64,000 bases of DNA, from positions 434,001 to 498,000 of the forward strand of contig CAWJPY010000006.1 in assembly GCA_963844865.1 (NCBI GenBank), in the 5' to 3' direction. Source of the DNA: CAWJPY01 sp963844865 (GTDB lineage: Bacteria; Acidobacteriota; Thermoanaerobaculia; Thermoanaerobaculales; Sulfomarinibacteraceae). Of this stretch, positions 55,959-64,000 are shown piece by piece; within the stretch, counting starts at the first letter, position 1; the number at the start of each line of letters is the position of its first letter. The translations under genes were made by a program, and so were the position numbers. The notes below the pieces were generated by a model. That model was not told the origin of the DNA. It did no database searches and saw only the letters and a program-made list of their open reading frames with translations.

Positions 55959-55964
55959 AACATA
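55959..55964 (-). promoter_or_regulatory. -10 element of dnaA
   Basis: TATGTT on the - strand, in the word CTATGTTAG, 11 bases before the GTG start. The same nine bases precede dnaN. No convincing -35. The short leader would make the dnaA mRNA nearly leaderless. Confidence 0.4.
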
Positions 55965-55990
55965 GAGCCCGTCAGGTTTGAAGAAGTCGC

Positions 55991-56019
55991 TTGACAGCAC
56001 CAGCAGGCTACGATATCGT
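55991..56019 (+). promoter_or_regulatory. Promoter of the rpmH-rnpA-yidC operon
   Basis: Perfect -35 TTGACA (55991-55996), 17-base spacer, -10 TATCGT (56014-56019). Start of transcription would be near 56026, about 27 bases before the rpmH ATG. Confidence 0.65.
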
Positions 56020-56052
56020 GACGCGCCCGTTACTTAGGGAGAACGGTAGAGT

Positions 56053-56187
56053 ATGAAGCGAACCTTCCAGCCAAACAATCGACGCCGCAAGCGGACACAC
56101 GGCTTTCGGGTCCGGATGCGCACTCGAGGAGGCCGCAAGATACTCAACGCCCGCCGCCGCAAAGGCCGCAAGCGGCTTGCGCCGTAG
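56053..56187 (+). CDS. rpmH: 50S ribosomal protein L34
   Basis: 44 residues: MKRTFQPNNRRRKRTHGFRV, then MRTRGGRKILNARRRKGRKR, ending LAP. Standard length and motif (RTHGFRxRMRTRGGRxIL). Too short for most ORF cut-offs. Starts at the ATG after GGGAGAAC; its last 11 bases overlap the rnpA start. It is the first gene of the + strand operon. Confidence 0.99.
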   Translation: MKRTFQPNNRRRKRTHGFRVRMRTRGGRKILNARRRKGRKRLAP

Positions 56188-56560
56188 TGGCGGGTTCGCC
56201 TACCCGCAAGAGCTGCGGGTCCGGCGACGTGAGGATTATCAGAGGGTCTATCGAGATGGCATTCGCGTGCCGGCACGCCACATGGTGTTGTTTGCGCTCC
56301 TCCGAAGCGAGGGTGACGGTGGTCCGCGCCTTGGGGTCACCGCGTCGCGGCGCGTCGGTGGTGCGACGGTCCGTAACCGTTGCAAGCGCCGATTGCGTGA
56401 GCTCTTCCGTCTCCACCGCGCCGCCCTCGGTGAGCTGAGTGTGGATCTGGTGATCAACGCCCGGAAGGGATGCGATCAAGCATCATGGTCCGAGCTGCGT
56501 AGCCAGTACATGGGCTGTGTGGCGCGCGCCTGGCGACGACTGCCGGTGCGACGAGGGTGA
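56177..56560 (+). CDS. rnpA: Ribonuclease P protein component
   Basis: Protein subunit of RNase P, which trims tRNA 5' ends. 127 residues. LRVRRREDYQRVYRDGIR begins the homology, then GVTASRRVGGATVRNRCKRRLRELFR, the basic RNR helix signature. The start, TTG at 56177, is the only in-frame option that is not far into the domain, and it overlaps rpmH by 11 bases. The long N-terminal reading start is therefore uncertain by a few residues. Confidence 0.93.
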   Translation: MRRSGGFAYPQELRVRRREDYQRVYRDGIRVPARHMVLFALLRSEGDGGPRLGVTASRRVGGATVRNRCKRRLRELFRLHRAALGELSVDLVINARKGCDQASWSELRSQYMGCVARAWRRLPVRRG

Positions 56561-56616
56561 CCGGCCCGGGCGAAGGTCCGAGCCGCTGACGGTTGCAGGT
56601 GCGAGAAAGCGGGGAA

Positions 56617-58263
56617 ATGGAAAAGCGCTTACTGCTTGCATTCGTGGTTTCGGCAGTGATCTTCGCCGTGTGGTCGTTATTGTTCCCGCCGGCACCGCCC
56701 GTCGAACCCTTGCATTCACCCTCCGAGCCGTCTGTCGCGGCGACTCCTTCGCCGCTGCAGGAGGTGGGGCCCTCGCCAGTGCCGACCCCGTCTGTGGAAA
56801 GAGAGGTTCCAGCCGCCGCCATCGCGGGAACCGGCCAGGAGACTGTGCGCTTGGCCAATGACGTGGTGGGCGTTGAGGTGAGCAGCAAGGGTGGAGCCAT
56901 CACGTCCTTTCAGCTCCTCGACTTCGACGCCGATGACGGCAAGGTGCTGGACTTGGTGCAGCGGGTGCCCCTGGCGGCGGCGAGCGACCCTCTGCAGCTC
57001 GTGGTGGACGGCGAGCCGGACCAGAGGCCCTACGCCATGGAGCAGCAAGGGAACACGGTCACCTTGCGGTGGGCGGACGGCCGGGGCGACGCCGTCGAAA
57101 AGACGATCGAGCTCCCGGCGCAGGGGTATGGGCTGAAGGTTCGGGTGGTCAGCAGCGGGTCCCTTGCCTCGGCAGCGGTGAGCGTGGGGACGGGTCTTCG
57201 CAACCTCAGCCTGGCGGAGCGCAACAGCCGTCTCGCGAGGTGGGGTGACATCGCGCTCCTGGCGGACGGCAAGTACGAGGAGGTCCGCCGGACCAAGGTC
57301 AAGGAGAGTCGGACCATCGAGCCGTCGAGCGTGGCCTATGTGGGCTTCCAGGATGCGTACTTCCTGGACCTGTTGCGGCCCGCGACCCCCATCCGGAAGA
57401 TCGAGATCGTCCCCCTGGAGTACCAGGAGAGTCAGCAGACCGATGCCAAGGCGAAGCCCTTGGCCGTGCTCGAGCTTCTGGCCTATCCCAGAGATGGCGA
57501 GCTGGACGGGGAGCTGTTGGGCGCGCCCAAGGAGTACAACCTCCTCCACAGCATCGGTGGTGGCGTCGAGCGGACACTCGACTTCGGGATCTTCAGTCCG
57601 ATCTCGGTGCTGTTCCTGAAGGCCCTGCGCTGGATCTACGGTTGGGTCGGCAACTACGGCATCGCCATCATTCTGCTCACCTTCGCCATCAGGATCGTGC
57701 TCTTCCCCCTCATGCACACCTCCACGGTGTCCATGCGCAAGATGCAGAAGCTCCAGCCCAAGATCAAGGAGATCCAGGGGCGATACAAGAAGAAGAAGGG
57801 CGATCCCCAGGCTCGAGCCAAGATGAACCAGGAGACGATGGCCCTTTACAAGCAGGAGGGGGTGAACCCCATGGGGGGGTGTCTGCCCATGCTGGTGCAG
57901 CTCCCGATCCTGTGGGCGCTCTACAAGCTGTTCCTGCACGCCATTGCCCTTCGCCACGCCCCGTTCATCCTCTGGATTCATGATCTGTCGGTGAAGGACC
58001 CGTACTACATCACGCCGATCCTGATGACGGCGAGCATGTGGCTGCAGCAGCGGCTCGCTCCCCAGGCGGGGGATCCCCAGCAGCAGAAGATCATGCGCGT
58101 GTTGCCCCTGGTGTTCGGCATCATGTTCCTGCAGTTCCCGGCCGGCCTGGTGCTGTACTGGCTCACCAACAACGTGCTCACAATCATTCAGCAGGAGTTC
58201 ACCCTCCATCTGCTCGGGGAACGCGGCTGGGGTCGGCGGTTGGGCTTCGGGAGGAAGGGATGA
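56617..58263 (+). CDS. yidC: Membrane protein insertase YidC
   Basis: Inserts and folds inner-membrane proteins. About 548 residues from the ATG at 56617 (a TTG 24 bases upstream is less likely). First helix EKRLLLAFVVSAVIFAVWSLLFP, a large periplasmic beta domain (about 60-330), then the conserved core: NYGIAIILLTFAIRIVLFPL, MRKMQKLQPKIKEIQGRYK, NPMGGCLPMLVQLPILWALY and FPAGLVLYWLTNNVL. The hydrophilic groove Arg is in IRIVLFP. The stop overlaps jag by four bases. yidD, usually just upstream, is absent here. Confidence 0.97.
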   Translation: MEKRLLLAFVVSAVIFAVWSLLFPPAPPVEPLHSPSEPSVAATPSPLQEVGPSPVPTPSVEREVPAAAIAGTGQETVRLANDVVGVEVSSKGGAITSFQLLDFDADDGKVLDLVQRVPLAAASDPLQLVVDGEPDQRPYAMEQQGNTVTLRWADGRGDAVEKTIELPAQGYGLKVRVVSSGSLASAAVSVGTGLRNLSLAERNSRLARWGDIALLADGKYEEVRRTKVKESRTIEPSSVAYVGFQDAYFLDLLRPATPIRKIEIVPLEYQESQQTDAKAKPLAVLELLAYPRDGELDGELLGAPKEYNLLHSIGGGVERTLDFGIFSPISVLFLKALRWIYGWVGNYGIAIILLTFAIRIVLFPLMHTSTVSMRKMQKLQPKIKEIQGRYKKKKGDPQARAKMNQETMALYKQEGVNPMGGCLPMLVQLPILWALYKLFLHAIALRHAPFILWIHDLSVKDPYYITPILMTASMWLQQRLAPQAGDPQQQKIMRVLPLVFGIMFLQFPAGLVLYWLTNNVLTIIQQEFTLHLLGERGWGRRLGFGRKG

Positions 58264-58859
58264 CCGCGGAGGAGACGTACTCCGGTGCCAGTCTTGACGA
58301 CGCCTTGAGCAGGGCCTGCGGTGCGCTGCGGGCCCGGGTCGAGGAGCTGCGATACGAGGTGGTGTCAGAGAGCGCGGGCGGCGAGGTGACCATCGCGGCA
58401 GGGCTGGACCCGCTCGCGGTGCTCGGCCTCTTCCTGTCCGAGATGTTCCGTGCCGGCGGCCTCGAGCTGAAGGTCCAGCTGCACAGTGGGGACGAGGCGA
58501 TGGAGGGTGAGTTGAGCGGTGCGGATCTGCGCCTCCTCACCAACGGAGGAGGCCGCGGCCTGGATGCCCTGCAGTACCTCTGCAATCGGGTGGTCGGGCG
58601 GCGACTCAGTGAGACGCCCCCCGTGCACCTGGACAGTGACGGATTCAAGGCCCGTCGCGCGCACCAGTTGAGAGAGCAGGCGGAGTCGGCAGCGGACGAG
58701 GCGCTGCGCCGTGAGCGGCCGGTGGTGCTCGGGCCGCTGACGCCGGCAGCGCGGCGGGAGATTCACCTCGCCCTCGCCGACGACCCTGCGGTCGAGACCT
58801 CGTCCGATGGCCAGGGATTCCTCAAGCGCGTGGTCATCCGCCCTCGCCGGCGGCGCTGA
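58260..58859 (+). CDS. jag: Jag/KhpB RNA-binding protein
   Basis: 199 residues. Starts at the ATG overlapping the yidC stop, with GGGAGGAAGGG upstream. An N-terminal Jag-N domain (SLDDALSRACGALRARVEEL), a KH-type region (LTNGGGRGLDALQYLCNRVV, with a GGGRG instead of the usual GxxG) and a C-terminal R3H domain (TPAARREIHLALADDPAVET, GFLKRVVIRP). Such proteins bind RNA and often act with KhpA in cell-wall growth. mnmE follows with a 53-base overlap. Confidence 0.9.
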   Translation: MTAEETYSGASLDDALSRACGALRARVEELRYEVVSESAGGEVTIAAGLDPLAVLGLFLSEMFRAGGLELKVQLHSGDEAMEGELSGADLRLLTNGGGRGLDALQYLCNRVVGRRLSETPPVHLDSDGFKARRAHQLREQAESAADEALRRERPVVLGPLTPAARREIHLALADDPAVETSSDGQGFLKRVVIRPRRRR

Positions 58860-60156
58860 CACCATCGTCGCTCGCGCCACGGCCCGCGGGACCGCGGCGC
58901 TGGCGGTGGTGCGCGTGAGCGGCGCTGGGACGGAGGCGGTGGCGGCCCGGGTGTGCCGGAGCGTGGACTTCTCCCGCCCATGGTGCGCGTGTGTCGCGGC
59001 GCTGCGGAACGCGGACGGTGAGGTGATCGAGCGGGGTGTCGCCATTCCCTACCGCGGGCCGCGTTCGTACACCGGTGAGGACATGCTGGAGGTGCTGCTC
59101 CACGGATCACCCTACCTGGTGGAAGCGGTGGAGGGGGCTTTTGCGGCCGCTGGTGCGCGGCCCGCCGAGCCCGGCGAGTTCACCCGCCGAGCGTTGGCCA
59201 ACGGCAAGCTGGACCTCGTGCAGGCGGAGGCGATCCGTGACCTGATCGCCGCGGACTCGGCGTGGCAGGCCCGGAATGCCCGTGAGCAGCTCGAGGGCCG
59301 ACTTTCCCGGTGGGTGACCAGCGTGCGCGACGGGCTGACGGCCCTGGCGGCTGATGTGGAAGGCAGCCTCGACTTCGGCGAGCACGGTGTCGAGCTCGGG
59401 GACGCGGATTGGCGGAAGCGGAAGGAGGAGGTGACGGCGTCCATCGCCGGCATGCTGGGAACCGCCGCTGCCGGAGCCAGGATCCGGAGCGGTGTGCGGA
59501 TGGTCATCATGGGTCCGCCGAACGCGGGGAAGTCCACGCTCTTCAACCGCCTGCTGGGCCAGGAGCGAGCCATTGTGAGCCCTCACCCGGGGACCACGCG
59601 GGACACCATCGAGGCCGTCATGGAGGTGGCCGGCGTCCGGGTGGAGCTGGTGGACACGGCCGGGTTGCGAGACGGGGGCGACGAGGTGGAGGCGGAGGGC
59701 ATGCGGCGGAGCCGCGCCTGTGCGGCGGGCGCCGATGTCGTGCTGGAGCTGTGGCCGGCGGATGGGAAGGGTGAGCCGCGGTGGGGGGAGGATGGTCGCG
59801 GTCGCACAGTGCTGCGAGTCCTTTCCAAGGGCGACCTGTGGAGAGAGAGCGCGCCTGCCGGGTGTCTGTCGGTGTCGTGTGCCACGGGCTCGGGGATGGC
59901 GGAGCTTCGCGACGGGCTGCAGGAGGTGGTGATCGGTACGGTCCCCGACCTCGGTGGCGAGGTGGCCATCGGTGAACGCCATCGCCTGGCGCTGGAGCGT
60001 GCCCTCGGCGAGCTGGAACGTTGTGATCCTGGGCATCCCGAGCTCGCCGCCGAGGGGTTGCGCTGGGCGATGCGGGCGCTGGACGAGCTGCTGGGCGCAG
60101 TGCACGACGAGGACGTGCTGGACCGGGTGTTTGCGACCTTCTGCATCGGGAAGTGA
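58807..60156 (+). CDS. mnmE: tRNA modification GTPase MnmE
   Basis: With MnmG, installs the cmnm5U modification at U34 of tRNAs. 449 residues. N-terminal folate-binding part: DTIVARATARGTAALAVVRVSG and PRSYTGEDMLEVLLHGS. The inserted G domain has GPPNAGKSTLFN, GTTRDTIEA and DTAGLRDGGDEVE; the fourth motif reads SKGD rather than NKxD. It ends FATFCIGK with the catalytic Cys. The only in-frame start is the ATG at 58807, which overlaps jag, although homology begins near residue 18. Confidence 0.95.
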   Translation: MARDSSSAWSSALAGGADTIVARATARGTAALAVVRVSGAGTEAVAARVCRSVDFSRPWCACVAALRNADGEVIERGVAIPYRGPRSYTGEDMLEVLLHGSPYLVEAVEGAFAAAGARPAEPGEFTRRALANGKLDLVQAEAIRDLIAADSAWQARNAREQLEGRLSRWVTSVRDGLTALAADVEGSLDFGEHGVELGDADWRKRKEEVTASIAGMLGTAAAGARIRSGVRMVIMGPPNAGKSTLFNRLLGQERAIVSPHPGTTRDTIEAVMEVAGVRVELVDTAGLRDGGDEVEAEGMRRSRACAAGADVVLELWPADGKGEPRWGEDGRGRTVLRVLSKGDLWRESAPAGCLSVSCATGSGMAELRDGLQEVVIGTVPDLGGEVAIGERHRLALERALGELERCDPGHPELAAEGLRWAMRALDELLGAVHDEDVLDRVFATFCIGK

Positions 60157-60159
60157 GAC

Positions 60160-62043
60160 GTGGACGGAGCCTCCTTCGACGTGGTGGTGGTGGGTGCTGG
60201 CCATGCCGGGTGCGAGGCCGCCGCCGCCGCCGCCCGCATGGGGGCGCGGGTCGCTGTGGTGACCCTGAGCCTGTCCACGGTGGCGCAGATGCCGTGCAAC
60301 CCGGCGGTGGGAGGGGTCGGCAAGGGGCACCTGGTGGCCGAGGTGGACGCCATGGGCGGGCTCCAGGGCTGGGCGGCGGATCGAGCCGGGCTCCACTTCC
60401 GGGTGCTCAACGCTTCCCGGGGGCCGGCAGTGTGGGGACCCCGCGCCCAGTGTGACAAGGCGCTGTACGGGCTCTTGATGAGGCGTTTGCTGACCCGGTT
60501 GCCGGGGATCACCATCGTGGAGGGAGAGGTGGTCGGTCTCCTGGTTGACGACAGGGCGGTGGTGGGAGTGCGGCTCGCGGGTGGTGGGACGTTGCAGGGC
60601 CGGACGGTGGTGCTGACGACGGGAACGTTCCTGGGCGGCATCTTGCACAGCGGCGGCCGCAGTCGACCGGGGGGTCGGTACGGTGAACCGTCGACGGTCA
60701 GCCTGGCGCAGAGTCTGCACACGCTGGGGGTCGAGCTGCGCCGTTTCAAGACCGGGACGCCACCCCGCCTCCATCGGGACAGCATCGACTACGAGCGTCT
60801 CCGCGAGCAACCCGGTGACCCGGCGCCGCGTCCATTCTCGTGGCGGACGAGGGTGGTCCGGAACCGGTGCGTGTGCTGGACGACGAGGACACCCGAGGTG
60901 GTGCAGTCCATCATCGCCGACAACCTGCATCGCTCCCCCCTCTACTCGGGGCGCATCGCGGGGGTGGGACCCCGGTACTGTCCCTCCATCGAGGACAAGG
61001 TGGTGCGCTTCCCCCACCACCGGGAGCACGTGGTCTTTCTGGAGCCCGAGGGTCTGGGCAGCATCAGCATCTACGTGAACGGCCTCTCCACCAGCCTGCC
61101 CGAGGACGTGCAGGAACGAGTCGTGCGGGCGGTGCCCGGGTTGGAGCGGGCGCGGTTCCTCCGCTACGGCTACGCCGTGGAGTACGACGTGGTGGCGCCG
61201 CGGCAGGTGGAGCGATCCCTGCGCTGCCGAAGCCTGCCGGGCCTCTTCGTGGCCGGGCAACTGCTCGGAACGTCGGGTTACGAGGAGGCTGCGGCCCTCG
61301 GCTTGGTGGCGGGGGTGAACGCGGTCTTGGAGTCGCGGGGTGAGGCGGGCTGGGTTCCCGGGAGGGGCGAGGCGTACATCGGCGTGCTCGTGGATGATCT
61401 GTGCAGCGCCGATCACCGCGAGCCGTACCGGATGTTGACGTCCCGGGCGGAGCACCGCCTGCTCCTCGGCGTGGACTCGGCGCGGCGGAGGCTCATGGAG
61501 AGAGGCCATCGTCTGGGTTTGGTGAGCGAGCGTGGCCTTGCCGTGGAGCGGCGCCGGTGGGAGACGGTGGAGGCGGCGTGCGCCACCCTCCAGGAGACCC
61601 GACTGCGGCCGGACCGAGAGACCCGGCAGCACCTGACGCGGGTCGTCGGCGTGGACATCCGGAGGCCGCTCTCCTGGGCCGAGCTCCTGCGGCGGCCCGA
61701 GGTGGATCCGGGGCGGGTGGCCGATCTGGTGCCAGCGCTCGGGGATCTGTCGGAGGAGGACCGCGCGGTGGTGGTGGGGCTCCTCCGCTACCACGGCTAC
61801 CTGCAGCGGCAGGAACGGGAGGTGGAACGGGTGGCCCGTCTGCGGCACCTGGCGATCCCCCGGGGGTTGGACGTGGCGCGCCTGCCGGGCCTGTCCCGGG
61901 AGGTGGTGGAGTCCCTGGAGAAGGCGCGGCCGCGCACCATCGCCGAGGCGGCGCGTCTGCCGGGGGTCACGCCCGCGGCGGTGGCGATCCTCGTGGCGAG
62001 GGCTCGGGGCGTCGGAGGCAACGGTGGCCCAACCGAGCTTTGA
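60160..62043 (+). CDS. mnmG: tRNA uridine-5-carboxymethylaminomethyl modification enzyme MnmG
   Basis: FAD partner of MnmE. 627 residues. GTG at 60160, three bases after the mnmE stop. FAD loop FDVVVVGAGHAGCEAAAAAA, then MPCNPAVGGVGKGHLV, DAMGGLQGWAADRAGL and ASRGPAVWGPRAQCDK, all typical of MnmG, with GYEEAAALGLVAGVNA and LTSRAEHRLLLGVDSA. C-terminal helices follow. The end overlaps rsmG by 20 bases. Complete. Confidence 0.97.
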   Translation: MDGASFDVVVVGAGHAGCEAAAAAARMGARVAVVTLSLSTVAQMPCNPAVGGVGKGHLVAEVDAMGGLQGWAADRAGLHFRVLNASRGPAVWGPRAQCDKALYGLLMRRLLTRLPGITIVEGEVVGLLVDDRAVVGVRLAGGGTLQGRTVVLTTGTFLGGILHSGGRSRPGGRYGEPSTVSLAQSLHTLGVELRRFKTGTPPRLHRDSIDYERLREQPGDPAPRPFSWRTRVVRNRCVCWTTRTPEVVQSIIADNLHRSPLYSGRIAGVGPRYCPSIEDKVVRFPHHREHVVFLEPEGLGSISIYVNGLSTSLPEDVQERVVRAVPGLERARFLRYGYAVEYDVVAPRQVERSLRCRSLPGLFVAGQLLGTSGYEEAAALGLVAGVNAVLESRGEAGWVPGRGEAYIGVLVDDLCSADHREPYRMLTSRAEHRLLLGVDSARRRLMERGHRLGLVSERGLAVERRRWETVEAACATLQETRLRPDRETRQHLTRVVGVDIRRPLSWAELLRRPEVDPGRVADLVPALGDLSEEDRAVVVGLLRYHGYLQRQEREVERVARLRHLAIPRGLDVARLPGLSREVVESLEKARPRTIAEAARLPGVTPAAVAILVARARGVGGNGGPTEL

Positions 62044-62629
62044 GAGCCTGCTCGAGCCGCATCTCGAGGGGGCTGCCAAGGCCCAGATGGCGGCCTACGC
62101 GGGGCTGCTGGAGCGGTGGAGTGCACGCCACAACCTGGTGCGCTGGCGCGACCGGCGAGAGCTTGTGGAACGACACCTGGTGGAGGCCCTGGCGGGGTGC
62201 TCGTGGCTCGGCGAACGGGGCCTGCTGGCGGATGTCGGCAGTGGCGCCGGTCTCCCCGGGGTGCCGCTCTTGATCGCGAGTCCCGGGTGGCGTGGCGAGC
62301 TGATGGAGCCCCGCCAGAAGCGCTGGGCCTTCCTGCGCCTGGTGATCCGCGAGCTGGGCCTGCAGGCGGTGGTCCGACCGTGGCGCTTCGAGGACGACAA
62401 GCGGCCGGAGGTGCTGTTCGACGCCGTGACCGTGCGCGCGCTGGCACTGTCCGCCGAGCTCCTGACCTGGACCCGGGCCCGACTGGCCCCGGGTGGAAGG
62501 GCCCTGCTGTGGACCACCCACGACGGCGAGCAGCGCCTCCGAGAAGAGGCCGGATGGCGTGTGCTAAGCTCGCCTCTGTCCAGTCTCGAGCACGGTCGAC
62601 TGGTCTCTCTCGAGCCATGTTTCACGTGA
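62024..62629 (+). CDS. rsmG: 16S rRNA (guanine-N7) methyltransferase RsmG
   Basis: Methylates G527 of 16S rRNA using S-adenosylmethionine. 201 residues. GTG start at 62024 overlapping mnmG. The SAM-binding loop is LLADVGSGAGLPGVPLLIA, then RGELMEPRQKRWAFLRLVI and DAVTVRALAL. The final five codons (EPCFT then stop) lie within the parS sequence that also starts parA. Loss of this gene causes low-level streptomycin resistance in other bacteria. Confidence 0.95.
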   Translation: MAQPSFESLLEPHLEGAAKAQMAAYAGLLERWSARHNLVRWRDRRELVERHLVEALAGCSWLGERGLLADVGSGAGLPGVPLLIASPGWRGELMEPRQKRWAFLRLVIRELGLQAVVRPWRFEDDKRPEVLFDAVTVRALALSAELLTWTRARLAPGGRALLWTTHDGEQRLREEAGWRVLSSPLSSLEHGRLVSLEPCFT

Positions 62630-63405
62630 AACCCCGGGTCGTGGCGGTCGCCAATCAAAAGGGCGGTGTTGGCAAGACCACCACCACCATCAGCCTCGGT
62701 GCGACCTTGGCGGCCTACGAGCGGAGCACGCTGCTGATCGACCTCGACCCCCAGTCCAACTGCACCTCCGGGCTCGGGCTGGCACCGGCCAGAGGAGATC
62801 TCACCTCCTACAGCCTGCTGACCGACGGGGTGCGGGCCGGGGATGCGGCGCGCCCCACGGACTTCCCCAACCTGGCCGCCGTGCCCGCCACCGCGGACCT
62901 GGTCGGGGCTGAGGTCGAGCTGGTGGGCATGGTCGGACGGGAGTTTCGGCTCCGGGACGCCCTGGCGGACCTGGAGGGATTCCGTTTCGTGCTCGTGGAC
63001 TGCCCCCCTTCCCTGGGGCTCCTCACGGTGAATGCGCTGGCGGCTGCCGACGCGGTCCTGATTCCGATCCAGTGCGAGTACTTCGCTCTGGAGGGGGTGT
63101 CCGATCTGATGAAGACCATCGAAGAGGTGAGGCGCTACCTCAACCCGGATCTGGCCATCGACGGGGTGCTGTTGACGATGTACGACGAACGGACCAACCT
63201 GGCGCAGCAGGTGGCGGACGAGGTTCGGGGCGCCTTCGGAGGTCTGGTGTTCTCCTCGGTGGTGCCGCGCAACGTGCGGCTCGCCGAGGCGCCTTCGTTC
63301 GGCCGTCCCATCCAGTCCTATGACCTGCGCTGCCGCGGCTCCCAGGCGTACCTCCGTCTCGGCCGCGAGTATCTCGAGCGTACGGAGACGACGGTCGATG
63401 GCTAA
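62617..63405 (+). CDS. parA: Chromosome partitioning ATPase ParA (Soj)
   Basis: ATP-dependent DNA-binding motor for origin segregation. 262 residues. The start MFHVKPRVVAVANQKGGVGK contains the deviant Walker A, followed by IDLDPQSNCTSGLG, VDCPPSLGLLTVNAL and VLLTMYDERTNLAQQV. ATG at 62617 overlaps rsmG by 13 bases, and codons 1-6 are read from the parS sequence itself. No ribosome site is obvious. parB overlaps the end by eight bases. Confidence 0.96.
   Translation: MFHVKPRVVAVANQKGGVGKTTTTISLGATLAAYERSTLLIDLDPQSNCTSGLGLAPARGDLTSYSLLTDGVRAGDAARPTDFPNLAAVPATADLVGAEVELVGMVGREFRLRDALADLEGFRFVLVDCPPSLGLLTVNALAAADAVLIPIQCEYFALEGVSDLMKTIEEVRRYLNPDLAIDGVLLTMYDERTNLAQQVADEVRGAFGGLVFSSVVPRNVRLAEAPSFGRPIQSYDLRCRGSQAYLRLGREYLERTETTVDG
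62618..62633. promoter_or_regulatory. parS centromere site
   Basis: TGTTTCACGTGAAACC matches 15 of 16 bases of the known palindrome TGTTTCACGTGAAACA, which binds ParB. It lies in the rsmG/parA overlap and encodes the RsmG tail and the ParA start MFHVK in different frames. Confidence 0.92.
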
Positions 63406-64000
63406 ACAGGTTCTGGGACGCGGTCTCAAAGCACTTCTCCCGGAGACGCCCCACGCGCGGGCGGGTCTCGTGGAGATTCCGGTCGACCGAATCGAGCCCA
63501 ACCCCAACCAGCCGCGCCATCGCTTCGTCGCCGCCGATCTCGACGAGCTGGCGGCGTCCGTGAGACAGCACGGCGTGCTGCAACCCCTCCTGGTGAGCGA
63601 GTCAGGGCCGGGGCGGTACCGCCTGGTGGCGGGCGAGCGGCGGTGGCGGGCGGCCCGCCAGGCCGGCTTGGCCACGGTGCCGGCGGTGGTCCGCGAGCGT
63701 CTGGACGAGGAGCGCCACCTCGAGCTGGCCCTGGTGGAGAACCTGCAGCGCCGCGACCTGACGCCCCTCGAGGAAGCGGGGGCCTTCGAGCAGCTGCGGG
63801 TCCAGCTCGGGCTCTCCCAGGCGGAGATCGCCGAGCGGGTGGGCATCGATCGCAGCACCGTGGCGAACGCCCTGCGCCTCCTCAAGCTGCCGGCAGCCAT
63901 CCGGGAGTTGGTGGAGGACGGGCGGCTGAGTGCCGGGCACGCCCGAGCACTGCTGGCGTTCGCGGACGAGGAAGAACGGCTCAAGTGGGCCGAGCGGGCG
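63398..64000 (+). CDS. parB: Chromosome partitioning protein ParB (Spo0J), partial
   Basis: Binds parS and spreads using CTP; works with ParA and helps load SMC. The first 201 codons are visible and the rest lies beyond the window. MAKQVLGRGLKALLPE is the ParA-interacting start, then VEIPVDRIEPNPNQPRHRF, ELAASVRQHGVLQPLLVSE, GERRWRAARQAGLATVP and the helix-turn-helix region LSQAEIAERVGIDRSTVANA. ATG overlaps the parA stop by eight bases. Confidence 0.96.
   Translation, partial: MAKQVLGRGLKALLPETPHARAGLVEIPVDRIEPNPNQPRHRFVAADLDELAASVRQHGVLQPLLVSESGPGRYRLVAGERRWRAARQAGLATVPAVVRERLDEERHLELALVENLQRRDLTPLEEAGAFEQLRVQLGLSQAEIAERVGIDRSTVANALRLLKLPAAIRELVEDGRLSAGHARALLAFADEEERLKWAERA

Noticed and set aside
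59107..62079. 990-codon - strand frame over mnmE and mnmG
   Set aside because: Shadow frame caused by GC-rich codons; the + strand proteins are certain.

Overview
The window is a very GC-rich bacterial chromosome segment carrying a replication-origin neighbourhood. On the right, rpmH-rnpA-yidC-jag-mnmE-mnmG-rsmG-parA-parB run on the + strand. To their left, dnaA-dnaN-recF-gyrB-gyrA run on the - strand. Coding strand switches between dnaA and rpmH, as at a bidirectional origin. A parS site lies in the rsmG/parA overlap, and DnaA-box-like words cluster between dnaA and dnaN. LptD, YidC, a TonB-type domain and MltG indicate an outer-membrane (Gram-negative) organism. MglA/MglB, FabL, HD-GYP, NtrY and a secreted beta-rich protein fit a deep-branching group; Acidobacteriota (Thermoanaerobaculia-like) is my best guess, but it is inference and not proven by this window.

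Layout. 1-8.6 kb (-): dnaX-recR-mglB-mglA-glmU-tkt-tal-glmS, i.e. DNA replication and repair, polarity GTPase, UDP-GlcNAc synthesis and pentose phosphate genes. 8.8-14.2 kb: a secreted protein, then a - strand cluster DUF4870-yidD-EIIA-PII-like-two cation/proton antiporters. 14.4-17.1 kb (+): tRNA-Glu, gap, tpiA, secG, tRNA-Leu. 17.1-20.7 kb: glnS and gltX (-) with two tRNA-Ser genes. 20.7-26.2 kb: lptD diverging from ruvX-mltG and a pseudokinase/TonB fusion. 26.4-32.6 kb: HU, fabL, uvrA, smpB and a GAF/HD-GYP protein. 32.7-38.2 kb (+): DUF4390-ntrY-TPR protein-RDD-like protein. 38.2-47.3 kb: DUF4177, GT2-xerC, trmFO-dprA, an MBL-fold enzyme, an unknown protein, echA, pdxT-pdxS and a CPBP protein. 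47.3-64 kb: the origin region.

Many genes overlap by 1-4 bases (ATGA, GTGA or TGATG), so most are probably translated from tight operons. No insertion sequence, prophage or CRISPR array was seen, and no stretch over 300 bases lacks a gene.

Six genes (glmS, tal, one antiporter, the MBL-fold gene, pdxT, gyrA) are broken by frameshifts; four of these sit in G/C homopolymers and glmS has many. Because several are essential-type genes, sequencing or assembly error is the likeliest cause. The most unusual items are the pseudokinase-TM-coiled-coil-TonB fusion, a GlmU without its acetyltransferase domain, the PII-like/EIIA/antiporter cluster, a parS embedded in two overlapping genes, a symmetric lptD/ruvX divergent promoter, and several promoters placed so close to start codons that leaderless mRNAs are likely.
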